The notes: a model not told the origin generated them from the sequence alone. Shown: positions 47,130 to 57,390, counted from the stretch's first letter. The stretch is 64,000 bases of DNA from Aphrocallistes beatrix (GCA_963281255.1 OY725490.1:496001-560000); one strand, 5' to 3'. Translations and numbers: made by a program.

Positions 47130-48283
47130 TTCCTCTAGGATAATTGGAAAATCAAACATTCCTACTTGGTGTCCATATTCCCCTATCGTGTGGAGGAGGG
47201 CTCCTTCATTTGAGAATATTTTAATCTGGTGATCTTGGCAATCGCTGATAAATAGATTCCTTTTGGTGTCAAGACAGAAGAAGATGGGTTTATATACTTA
47301 CATTCCTTCACCAAAGCGTGTCTTATTTTCTGTATGACTAAATACATGCACACAAGGAGAATGCTCTGGAGTAATGACGTACCAAGGCTGGATTCAGTTA
47401 ACCGGTTAACCGGCTAACCGCCGTTAATCTCGGTTAACGGTTAAGGAAATCTTAGATCGGTTAGCCGATCTGCTTTATTTTCTAAATATTCACACTAATT
47501 TCTTTGTTTTTCGCAGGAGATTCAAGAATATTACTTCTAAAAAATTGTAAATGTAATAGAATTCCTATTTTCTAACCACAAAGTATATTTCGAGACCACT
47601 GAAAATTATCAATTTTTTCAATATCAGGTTAAAGCTTAGTCCAAAAATCCATACTTCAACCAATTAATACTGGTATCGGTTAACCGGTTAACCGCCCTTG
47701 AGGAAACCAAAATAACCGAACCATAAAATCGGTTAACCAACCCCAGCCCTGGACATACATTTCTTCCGTCGTTAATTTTATGTTATAAGGTCTGTTCATG
47801 GATAGATGTGTCACTTCTCCTTTCATGTTTAGGGAGAAATCTAAGATTTGGATTCTGTCGTTGTGTGAATCAATTATGTATACATCTCCATTAGTAGAGA
47901 TGGAGAGTTGGAGGGGTACATCAAACTGTCCGATACCAGACCCTCTGCTCCCTAGCCTAGCTACCAGATAAATGTCAGCCTCTATCTTCAAGTGGAACAC
48001 AGCGTGTACCACCGAGTCTGTTACATACAGGTTGTTCCCGTGTATGGTGATACCCCATAATGCTTTCATGTGCTCGTGAGTGTAGCTGTTTAGATACTCT
48101 CCCGACTCTGAAAATATAGAGACTCTCACGAAATTAAAACCTCCCTCAGCAACATATATATGGTTAGTGCCTGGGTCTATAACGACACCACGAGGACACC
48201 AGAGTTCACTAGGAGGTTTACCTTCCTTATGACAGCTGTTAAGTGGTCCCCACAGGATGTGGGCGTGAAAATGCTAGTGCCAT
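47130..48283 (-). pseudogene. NHL propeller, family B, split by a MITE
   Basis: ATG at 48283 (MALAFSRPHPVG). Two small indels occur in the first 40 codons. The frame is then open from about 48220 through blades one to three and into blade four, where KLTTEEMYV is interrupted by the element at 47383-47750. Beyond it, codons resume (VITPEHSPCVHVFSHTENK) with a deletion and stop, then FSNEGALLHTIGEYGHQ and a degraded end near 47130. Clearly a dead copy. Confidence 0.88.
47383..47750. mobile_element. hAT-like MITE inserted in an NHL pseudogene, 368 bp
   Basis: Ends CAAGGCTGGATTCAG and ACCAACCCCAGCCCT, with GGTTAACCGGTTAACCG palindromes near both ends. Flanks TGACGTAC (47375-47382) and GGACATAC (47751-47758) are an imperfect 8-bp duplication. 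Four intact or less damaged paralogs provide the empty site. Confidence 0.85.
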
Positions 48284-48788
48284 TCTACTTACGTGGAATA
48301 GGATAGCCTGTATTGAGTATTATGAATTAACAGGTAAGGTTATTGATATTGAGAATTGCACTTGTAGTTACAGAGATCAAATTATGAATGGTAAAAATAA
48401 TTATAAATTCTATTCCATTGCAATATTATAATTGCGTCTCCATAAAGCGGCACAATTTGTGTCCTATCACTTTTAAAAGTCAGCATTAATTTACTTTAGT
48501 TTTGATCAATTGGCTTGTCACAAAAATATAGGGCCACGAAAGTTTTGGTCCAGGGGACCAATTTTCCATGGAATTTTGATCCTGGAGAACAAAGTTCCAT
48601 GGAAAATTGGTCCCAGGACCAAAATCTTTGCGGAGAACATTATTAACCGAAAATATGTTTATGAGTGAGAGCTATTCCGGTCTTGCCAAAAGTGACCCTA
48701 TTAAACGGAGTCGGCTGTAAATGATGAAATACAGTAATTCAGTGAGTTAAGTTTTAACATTCATAGTGAGAGATAGCTATCAATTGCA
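48284..48788. other. Intergenic with a foldback
   Basis: 5' flank of the family B pseudogene, a palindromic element (48543-48624) and a pogo-type end (AACGGAGTCGGCTGTA near 48704), then the upstream region of the CD225-like gene. Confidence 0.5.
48543..48624. mobile_element. Short foldback
   Basis: Arms TTTTGGTCCAGGGGACCAAT...CCATGG and CCATGG...ATTGGTCCCAGGACCAAAA with a loop of about 20 bases. No target duplication identified. Confidence 0.7.
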
Positions 48789-49641
48789 ATGAATGACGAT
48801 AGAGCAAAGTTGATACCTGAGAGAGAGGAAGCTCCCTCCACCTACACCCAGATCAAACAACCGATCTACAACAGCAACCTCACGCCTGGAGTGGCACAAA
48901 CACCTCCACCACCCTACCAAGGCAACCAAAGCCAACAACCGTACCATCCCCAAACGCCACAAACCATAACTACCCAACAGTACACCACTGTAATAGTAAC
49001 TGAGAGAACGGTAAAGCGAGTAATTAACATTTTCCATTAATAGTAGATGAGGTATTTCCACATAGTGTCCATAGATGTAACTTGAGTCATGGTAAAAGCG
49101 GGACGCAGCGTTGAAATTCGCGGGACATAGCGGGATACAAAAGAAAGTATTATAAATGGAATCGATAAAAAGCGGGACATAATGGGGAGATTTCATGTAA
49201 AATTCACGAGAATTAGTTCAATAGAAGAGTGAAAAATAGAGCCGTCCCGCAAAAAATGGGACGGTTGTATGTAATGATACGAGTAATAGGCGTTATAACC
49301 ATTGTTATATACTTTCAGATCAGATTTCTGATGGCTAACGCTAGTTTTCAGGTGATAACCTTGTTTCTTCACAGGTATACCCGGGTGTGCAGGGAGCTCA
49401 ACCCTTGGTAGTGAATCGCTGTACCTGGATCTTAGTCATAATCGCCATCATATTCTGCCCAATAATGGGATGCATCGCACTCTGCTTCCTCCTGACAGCT
49501 TCCAGTGACCAGGAGAAGGGTAGATACGTACAGGCGATGGAGAGTGCGAAGATTGCTAAGATATTAGCAAGCGTGGGAATCATCATAAGCTTTTTCATCA
49601 TCACCACCAACATAGCCCTTAGTTCTGCTGGAGTGTATTAG
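48789..49641 (+). CDS. CD225/dispanin-like two-pass membrane protein, 2 exons
   Basis: Exon 1 is 48789-49010 (74 codons, donor GTAAAG). Exon 2 is 49375-49641 (acceptor TTCTTCACAG, phase 0). Total 162 residues. The N-terminal half is Pro/Gln-rich and cytoplasmic-looking with a PPPPY motif that could bind WW domains. The C-terminal half has helix 1 (WILVIIAIIFCPIMGCIAL), a loop with the CD225-like DQEKGRYVQAMESAKIAKI pattern, and helix 2 (ILASVGIIISFFIITTNIA). Known CD225 proteins affect membrane fusion and trafficking; the role here is inferred. A nearby second acceptor (TTTTCAG at about 49350) could give a longer exon 2. The intron holds a dispersed repeat (49084-49260). Confidence 0.8.
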
Positions 49642-49646
49642 TACTA

Positions 49647-49695
49647 TTAAAATCCAATTTTTACATTCCATTGGAGTGTAAAAATTGGATTTTAA
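49647..49695 (+). other. Near-perfect hairpin after the CD225-like stop
   Basis: Arms of 24 bases with one mismatch (TTAAAATCCAATTTTTACA and its complement) with essentially no loop, starting 6 bases past TAG. It would sit in the 3' UTR; it may be a tiny foldback or an RNA structure. Confidence 0.8.
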
Positions 49696-49993
49696 GCTGT
49701 CTTTCTGCTTGTTTTATCCTTGTATAAGTTTGATAATTTGTTGGATATGCTTTTGATGAAATTCTTTATGAATAGCTCTCCATCTTGCATTTTATATTTG
49801 AATTTATTAAAACATGGGAAAGAGAAATTGTTACCTGAAAATATAATAGAGTCAAATTGACTATCTTTTATCATATACGAAGTAATAGTTAAACACTCCG
49901 AGAAGCGGACACATCTTTCTACAACGGACAAAAGTTATGTCCCCAATGTGTCCGTTATTCGGAGAATCCATTGACTTTATCACCGGTTATACA
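49696..49993. other. 3' flank, nothing certain
   Basis: Contains a dispersed-repeat stretch (AACGGACAAAAGTTATGTCC near 49923) related to 24400-24450. No gene. Confidence 0.4.
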
Positions 49994-50209
49994 CAGGCTT
50001 TCATCCAGGCATACTGGACGCGCCTAGAGGCGCGTATTTGATCCAACGGATCATAATTAGGCTCTATGATTTTTTTTGAGCTAGGCGCGCGGCATACGCC
50101 TACTTCGGCGGGTGGCATAAAACATATATGAAAATGCAGAGTCTAGGCGCGTAGAAAAATGATGGCGTCCATTTAGGCGTATGACTTTGGAAAGCAGGAT
50201 GAAACCTTG
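49994..50209. mobile_element. hAT-type MITE, 216 bp
   Basis: Ends CAGGCTTTCATCCAGGC and GCAGGATGAAACCTTG, perfect 8-bp duplication GTTATACA (49986-49993 and 50210-50217). Same family as 31160-31350 (shared GAGTCTAGGCGCGTAGAAA). Confidence 0.88.
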
Positions 50210-50429
50210 GTTATACAGATTAGAATTAGATGAAAACTGTTAGAGAGAAATATACGTATATTTTAGGGTAAAATCTCTCTTGAGTGTTGAAAAATATTAT
50301 AATTTCAGTTTTATATATTTGAATATGAACGTCAATCTTACTAATTGTATTTCCAAATATGTCCATGGTCAACTCGCGTAATATCGAATGGGAACACAGA
50401 AACTGGTCATTTCATTGCACTTCTTAGCT

Positions 50430-50750
50430 GAGGAATGAAAGGCGGGATAAGCATCCTGAGAACTCGTCCTCAGAGAGAGAGAGTGTTCGGTGTGATGCAG
50501 GCACTGGCAGGTGTCCCCTGTCGCTGTTCCGCACACTCCACTCTTCACAGCCACTCCTCCCAGGCAGACACTGGCAGCACGGACTACCCGTACGAGATCC
50601 ATCCCGACCTCTCTACTCACCCCCCTGCCTACCCGCACGCTGCCTCCAGCAGCGTGCGGGTAGGCAGGGGGGTGAGTAGAGAGGTCGGGATGGACTTGGC
50701 GAACAGAGGCTTGAAGCGAGTTCTTCTCTTCACTGAACAGTAATTGGTGG
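50430..50750. other. GC-rich island around a perfect palindrome
   Basis: Base composition is clearly richer in G+C than the surroundings. Open frames run on both strands through 50369-50743, but they are unlike any family that I know and depend on the palindrome. Coding status uncertain. Confidence 0.5.
50598..50694. repeat. Perfect palindrome, 46-bp arms, 5-base loop
   Basis: Left arm 50598-50643 starts TCCATCCCGACC. The loop is CTCCA (50644-50648). The right arm is 50649-50694. I compared all 46 pairs and found no mismatch. Confidence 0.97.
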
Positions 50751-51872
50751 AGTCATGGGAGCATTGAAGTTTTGGTAGCTGTTTTGGGAGATTTTTACAA
50801 TTATAAACATTTTATTGGAAAGCGCGTCAATTTTGCACTTTTTGTGCGGTTTATTAAGTAAATTTGAATTTTTATCAAATAAATCACGTTATTTGACAAG
50901 GAAAGCGCGCTAAATAACGTCCTTAACGCGCTCTGCGGGAAACACTGATGGTCACTAACCTCGACTATGTGTGAAATGTGAGTTATGTGTTTTTCACACC
51001 TGGTTTCACAGATTTAAGATAAATTTCGGCGATATTCTGAAAAAAGGACCCAAATCTGTTGATAAATTGGATTAGTCATCATATAATCATGCAATAAGTT
51101 ATATTTATGAGAAATAGAGTGATTTTCAGAGCGGGTTCAACGACATTGTTCTGAATATTTGGTTTTTCGCACAAATCCTAACTGTGATTCGGTTGATTCG
51201 AAAATTTTTGGAACGTTTTAATTGAATGTCACTACATTCCAGCTTTGCTATAGAAACGCATTTTGGACATTTTGGATCATATGCTGAAAACAGCCTAAAC
51301 TAAATTCAAATTTGAAGCTATTTGACAGCTAATCGACTCCTTCCTATAAAAGTGTTGGACCTGGGCTGTAAAGTGGATGCGGATTTAGTTCCAAATTTGG
51401 TACCTTACAAGTATCGAACAGAAGTAATTATAAATAAAAAAATGACATTTCTATATCTATTTAGTGTATAAAGGCAAACTAGTATCCTGTATATACGATT
51501 TTATGTCTACGATAGCAAATGATACAAATGCCAAGGATATAATCATATATATGAGAAATTTCACCTGCTAGGCTCAATTCAGAATCTAAGTAGGCCTATA
51601 GGAGGGAAACATTTAGAATACTCCGGGCAAAAAGAGTGTCATTTCAGCCACATCCATCTCATAGGTACTTCCTTTACGAACAGCTGATACAGTGACATAT
51701 GCTCCTCCACTGATGACGTCATAGACTACACGTGAGTATGTGTGATGCAGTTATGTAACCTTAGATCCATATGAAAGTGAATGGTAATCGGTATAAATAC
51801 GAATAAATAGAGATCAAAGTTTACGTAATTAGGAACTAAATAGAAACGAACAAATAATGAAAAAAAAAACAC
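50751..51872. other. Intergenic with an old repeat and family B 3' module
   Basis: 51050-51350 is a diverged relative of the inverted-repeat arms at 53960-55047 (ATTAGTCATCAT, ACATTCCAGCTTTGCTAT). 51425-51745 is the family B downstream module with TGACGTCA at 51714-51721. No gene. Confidence 0.6.
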
Positions 51873-52733
51873 TTATAGAGAAGAAAATATTTGAAGTCCG
51901 TATTTATAGTTCAAGGATACAGCAGCTAAGCTTAGATTCGGAGCCAGAGCTAATCCTTGAGGACAATCAAACATTCCACTTCGGTGTACATATTTCCCTA
52001 TCGTGTGGAGTGAGAGATCCTTCATTTGAGAATATTTTGATCTGGTGATCACGGCAATCGCTGATAACTAGATTATTTTTGGAGTCAAGACAGAAGAAGA
52101 TGGATCTAAATACCTGCATTCCTTCACCACGAGTGATTAGAGAGCGAATCTTATGTCCAGTATGAGTAAATACATGTACACAAGGAGAATCTTCTGGAGT
52201 AATGACGTACATTTCTTCTGTCGTTAATTTAACGTCATAAGCATGGATGGATGTGTTACCTCTCGAATCGGGTTTAAGGAGCAATCTAAGATTTGGATTC
52301 TGTTGTTGTATTGATCAGCAACGTACACATTTCCATTTGTAGAGATGGAGAGTTGGCGAGGTTCATCAAACTGACCGATACCAGACCCTCTGCTCCCTAG
52401 CCTAGTCACTAGACGGAAGTCAGTCTCTATCTTCAAGTGGAACACAGCGTGTACCATCCAGTCCGTTACATACAAGTTGTTCTCGTATATGGCGATACCC
52501 CATAATGCTTTCATGTGTTCGTGAGTGTAGCTGTTTAGAAACTCGCCAGACTCTGAAAATATAGAGACTCTTGCGAAATTGGGAGTCCAACATCCTTCAG
52601 CGGCATAAATGTGGTTAGTGGCTGGATCTATAGCGACACCATGTGGATACCAGAGTTCACCAGGAGCTTCACCGATTTTGGCAACAGCTATTAAATGGTC
52701 CACGGGATGTGGGTCGGGAAATGCTAATGCCAT
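51873..52733 (-). pseudogene. NHL propeller, family B, two frameshifts
   Basis: ATG at 52733 (MALAFPDPHPVDHLIAVAKI). Blades one to three are open. About 7 bases are missing near 52243 and one extra base lies near 52009. The remaining blades continue in other frames to the family end at 51873 (LQIFSSL). The other sequence is well conserved, so loss is recent or the breaks are consensus errors. Confidence 0.8.
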
Positions 52734-53255
52734 TCTATTTAACTTTGAAGATTGCTAATAGGATACTATTATGAATGAACTGGAGCTTCGTAAGGCTATT
52801 TATATTGGGAAATGCACCAGTAATTACAAGGATTAGGTTACGAATGGTAAAAATTATCAATCCAATTCCATTGCAATATTGGAATTGTGTCTCAGTAAAG
52901 CGATTTGTGTTCCATAAATTTTTAAAAATCAGCATTAGTTTACATTAGTTCTGAAGAATTGGCATATTTTTAATTGATTCTTTGAGTGAAACATCATAAT
53001 ATTTATTTATTAAATTCATAAGTGGTTAATTTACGCAATTAAAAATGAATAAATTAATGAGGAAAGTAATATAAAATGTCGATTTTATAAATATTAACTT
53101 GATAATTGAAAAACAAAGAATTAAAAACAACATCAAAAATTGTCTCATGGATAAAGTTTTGTAAAGATACTCAGAAGAAAAGTTACATTTCTGTTGAGAA
53201 TAAAAAGTTGATTTGTCAAGATCACAAAACTTAGTTTTCATATCAATTCAGGGTG
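52734..53255. other. 5' flank of family B copy, nothing else recognised
   Basis: 52740-52930 resembles 56405-56610 and 48290-48480 (shared upstream module). The rest is AT-rich and empty. Confidence 0.5.
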
Positions 53256-53470
53256 AACAGTATGTTTCGGTATCCACTGCGGCCAGATGTGGTTTTGAAA
53301 TCCTGCCACATCCTCCTCATTCTCCAGACATTGCTCGTTCCGACCTTTATTTGTTTTCTCAATTGAAGGGAGACCTTCGTGGTAAGTAAGGGACTATGTT
53401 AAAAAATAAAGTCAAAAATGTATGAAAATATGCTATTCAGTGTGTGAGGTCGGAAACATTTGAACGGCCC
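53256..53470 (+). pseudogene. Mariner transposase, C-terminal fragment
   Basis: Reading from about 53267: ARCGFEILPHPPHSPDIARSD, then LYLFSQLKGDLRGK and a stop at 53387. This is the conserved HPPYSPDLAPSDYHLF block of mariner-type transposases, which includes the last catalytic aspartate. Upstream DDE regions are missing. The sequence to about 53470 (ACATTTGAACGGCCCTTG) looks like the 3' end of such an element. A dead relic; the only transposase trace I found. Confidence 0.8.
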
Positions 53471-53959
53471 TTGTTTATAATCTGCTTTCTATTTGTAAAA
53501 GAGCGAAAGAAGAGTTGTTAATATTGAAGTTACTACAATTGGAGAATCTCGTATATTATTATGGGATTAATTATGTGACGCTGTATGCCATCAAACACAG
53601 AAAAAGAAGGAAGAGATCCAAGTAATCTACCTTGATAATGGACGTAATAAAGTTGTTGTAAGGAAAATAATCAATCCAAGTACTAAATACATTATCACTA
53701 ATAAGCAGTATTGTATGCATAGTAGCTTTTTCAGAAACTGTTGAGTTTATTAACGAAAGAATTGAAGGTTATCAGTAGTTTCCAGATGATATTTTCTTTA
53801 AAGCTAAAGAAAGTGACATTCCTAGTACATCTAGGAACCAAAGGTATCTGAATACTTCATATTTCATTAACAAATCGTACTCTAAGGAGTTTATCCATGA
53901 AGAGGAATACTTTACAACGGCATTGGACAGAACTAATCGGATTCCAGATTAGAATAATA
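53471..53959. other. Intergenic, paralogous to 59400-59540
   Basis: 53870-53960 matches 59490-59555 (GAGTTTAT, CTAATCGGATTCCAGATTAG). No gene seen. Confidence 0.45.
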
Positions 53960-55047
53960 ATAGGCTCAGGCATAGCCTACTCTAATAATGCCTCACAGTA
54001 GACTGAAAATTATGGACTAGGGATGAAGTAGTAGCCGAATGGATTAATACACGATTAGCCTAAAATCGTTAACCATGCAGAATAGGCATTAAGAATGTAT
54101 TACCAGCATATATAAACATTGTATCAAAGTACATATATCCGTTGGAAAAATTTCGATTAGTCATCATATCATTGTGCAACAGGTCATTCTAAGGACAATT
54201 TTAGCGATTTTCTAAGTTGTTTTAACCCTATTTCTAAATGGTATTAAGGTGTGATTTTTGTGTCGAACTAAGATTGGTACGAGTTGATTTGAAAAATTTA
54301 GAATTTTTCAATGGAATGTTATTACATTCCTGCGTTGCTATGGTAAAGCATTTTGCTCAGTTTTGGCCATTTCGTGCAAACTGTAGTAACTAGATCTTCA
54401 AATTTGATCGTGTTTGATAGGCAATGGGCTACTTCCTATTAGGTGATAATACAACTTGAACTTCTAAATTCAACGAGTTTGAGTTATGGGTTGATTTTAA
54501 GAACGTGACCAAAACACTAAATTGTCGCATAACTCTATAGTCTGTGAATTTAGAAGTTTAAATTGTATTATTACCTAATAGGAAGTAGCCAATTGCCTAT
54601 CAAATACGATCAAATTTGAAGACCTAGTTCTTACAGTTTGCAGGATATGGCTCAAACTGATCAAAAGGCTTTACCATAGCAACCTAGAGATGTAACAACA
54701 TTCCATTGAAAATTTTTAAATTTTTCAAATCAACTCGTACTAATCTTAGTTATACACAAAAATTATACCTTAATAACATTTAGAAGTAGGCTTTAAACAG
54801 CTTAGAAAATTGGCAAAATAGTGCTTAAAATGACCTGTTGCCGCAATGATATGATGACTAATCGTAATTTTGACAACGGATATATGTACTTTGATGCCAT
54901 GTTTATATATGCTGGTAATACATTCTTAATGCCTATCCTACATGGTTAACGATTTTAGGCTAATCGTGTATTAATCCATTCGGCTATTACCGCATTCTTG
55001 GTTATTTTACTGTGAGGCATTATTAGAGTAGGCTATGGCTCAGGCTT
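53960..55047. mobile_element. Large inverted repeat (~0.5-kb arms)
   Basis: Left arm about 53963-54490, right arm about 54540-55045, with a spacer of roughly 50 bases. Paired landmarks: GGATTAATACACGATTAGCC with its complement near 54965; GAATGTTATTACATTCC near 54322 with its partner near 54690; CTTCCTATTAGGTGATAATA near 54432 with its partner near 54575. The arms have diverged by point changes and short indels. No open frame. A foldback-type element or an inverted duplication. Confidence 0.85.
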
Positions 55048-55534
55048 ATAGAATTATTCAATGAGTTGAGTAATTATTGAAAATTCAGACTTTAGTATCT
55101 CTTAGAATTTGAATGCATTGTCTCTACGGAATGTTTCGAATTATCAGTATTTGTATGAGAAAGAATATAATATTCAAATACTTTTGTCCGGTTGATGTAC
55201 ATACATCTCATGGCCACCTCCTCCAAAAACAGCTGATACAGGAACAAATGCTCCTGTGATGACGTCAGAAACGACTCATGAGTATACTCAGATCTGTAGA
55301 CATAGCAACAGAGTAGGAGACTATTGGTTTGTGAGTGCTGTAGGATCAGGAATAGAGAAGTCGATACTAACAGTGCTACATTCTGTGATTCTTGGTGATA
55401 GAAATGTGATATAGTTATGTACCTTAGCTCGATATGGAAGTGAAGGCTAATCCGGTATAAAAACAAATGGATAGAGATCAGAGTTTAATTAGAAATTAAA
55501 AATAAATAAACAAATATAATGACAGAAAACACAT
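55048..55534 (-). repeat. Family B downstream module
   Basis: 55205-55400 carries ACAGCTGATACAGG, TGACGTCA (55260-55267) and GTAACA/GAGTAGGAGACTATTGG. A reading frame on the minus strand exists but is repeat-derived. Confidence 0.7.
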
Positions 55535-56400
55535 TTAAAGAGAAGAAATATTTGAAGTCTATAGTTAGAGTTCAAGGATACAGTAACTAAGTTTAGATTT
55601 GAAGTCAGAGCTAATCCTTGAGGACAATCAAACATTCCACCTTGGTGTCCATATTCCCCTATCGTGTGAAGTAGAGATCCTTCATTTGAGAATATCTTGA
55701 TCTGGTGATCCCGACAATCGCTGATAAATAGATTTCTTTTGGTGCCAAGAAAGAAGAAGAGGGGTCTAGACACTTGCATTCCTTCACCACGAGTGATTAG
55801 AGAACGTGTTTTATGTCCGGTATGGGTAAACACATGCACGCAAGGAGAATGTTCTGGAGTAATGACATACATTTCTTCTGTCGTTAATTTTACGTCATAA
55901 GGTATGTGCATGGATGGATGTGTCACTTCTCGAATCGGGTTTAGGGAGCAATCTAAGATTTGGATTATGTTGTTATATTGATCAGCGATGTACACATCTC
56001 CATTGGTAGAGATGGAGAGTTGGCGGGGATCATCAAACTGTCCGATATCAGACCCTCTGCTCCCTAGCCTAGCAACCAGACGGAAGTCAGCCTCTATCTT
56101 CAATTTGAACACAGCGTGTGCCTTCCAATCCGTTACATACAAGTTGTTTCCGTGTATGGCGATACCCTATAATGCTTTCATGTCCTTGTGAGTGTAGCTA
56201 TTCAGGTATTCTCCAAACTCTGAAAATATAGACACTCTCGCGAAATTAGGAGCCCAACATCCCTCAGTGACATATATGTGGTTCGTGGCTGGGTCTATAG
56301 CGACACCACGAGGATACCATAATTCACCAGGGCCTATACCTTCCTTGGCGACAGCTGTTAAGTGGTCCATGGGCTGTGGGTCGGAAAATGCTATGGCCAT
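55535..56400 (-). pseudogene. NHL propeller, family B, stop in blade two
   Basis: ATG at 56400 (MAIAFSDPQPMDHLTAVAKE). The codon after HKDMKAL is TAG where paralogs have TGG (near 56168). Beyond it the frame is open for 200 or more codons through blades two to six. Near 55547 an A run is one base shorter than in paralogs, so the reading runs past the normal end (LQIFLLFKC). Only two lesions separate this copy from an intact gene. Confidence 0.8.
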
Positions 56401-57109
56401 TCTACTCAACTTGGAAGATTGCTAATTGAATAGTATTATGAATGAACACGAGTCTCGTAAGGCTATTTATAGTGCACCAGTAATAACAAGGATTAGGTTA
56501 CAATTAGTAAAATTATCAATCCTATTCCTTTGCAATATTGGAATTGTGTATCAGTAAAGCGACGCAATCTGAGTCCTATGAATTTTAAAAAATCAGCATT
56601 AGTTAACTTTAGTTTGGAGAATAGGCATATTTTACGCGAACTTTCGATGGAGACATTATATTTTAATTTCTTAAGGTATTAACCGTAGAATGCCCAGAGG
56701 GGACACAGTTTCCCTGATATCGCGGATGTCTCTCAGCCATTTTCTATGGCAGTGAAGCCATAATATAAACATTCTACGGTTAAGTACTTAATTTACGCGT
56801 ACGCGAGTAAAATCGAATAAATTAATGAGGAAAGTAAATGAAGAAATGATTTTATAAATATTGAATGATGAAATTAAATACTTGATAATTGAAAAATAAT
56901 GAATCGACTAATTTTTGAATAAAAGAAATGGCGATAAAGAGACGGGACTCGTAGGACACGAAATGTAATATTTTCTTGTTTATGGATATTGAGGTAGGTA
57001 TAATGCATATTATCTTATATATTTAAACGTAATTTATTGTTTTTTGTTTGTTCAGAATTGATTGAGGAACTGGGAGGTGCTAGAAATTTGGTAAACAGGT
57101 AAATAATAA
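56401..57109. other. 5' flank and spacer
   Basis: 56405-56610 is the family B upstream module. The rest is AT-rich apart from the small element at 56683. No gene. Confidence 0.5.
56683..56779. mobile_element. piggyBac-type MITE, 97 bp
   Basis: Ends CCGTAGAATGCCC and ACATTCTACGG flanked by TTAA on both sides (56679-56682 and 56780-56783). TTAA targets and CC-starting ends are the piggyBac signature. A partial copy is at 5098. Confidence 0.8.
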
Positions 57110-57390
57110 TGCGTCTACGATTAAGTTCGAAGATCTAAGCGAAATCTTCACACCTCGCCGAGATAGGTGACAAATTGTGCTGACCAAAGAAATTAGTTTC
57201 TTTTATAATGCAAATGCATTGGGATCAAACAGTAGTGAGTTATGCATACAATCAAAAGGATTACTTGTCATTGAATTTCATTGGCTCATGCTAGAATCAA
57301 TCAATTATCAGACATAAAAATGCGAATCACACGATTTTATTTCATACACAAATATTTTTTAGGTCTATATGATAAATTATTTGTTTACAA
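57110..57390. repeat. Dispersed ~380-bp repeat, copy 3
   Basis: Same orientation as 36075-36470 (AAGTTCGAAGATCTAAGCGA, ACACCTCGCCGAGATAGGTG), more diverged at its 3' end. Confidence 0.75.

Noticed and set aside
48780-49196. 138-codon minus-strand frame
   Set aside because: Antisense to exon 1 of the CD225-like gene and to an intronic dispersed repeat.
50369-50743. Two overlapping frames in the GC-rich island as a possible new gene
   Set aside because: No recognisable domain, and both depend on the perfect palindrome; kept only as a structural finding.
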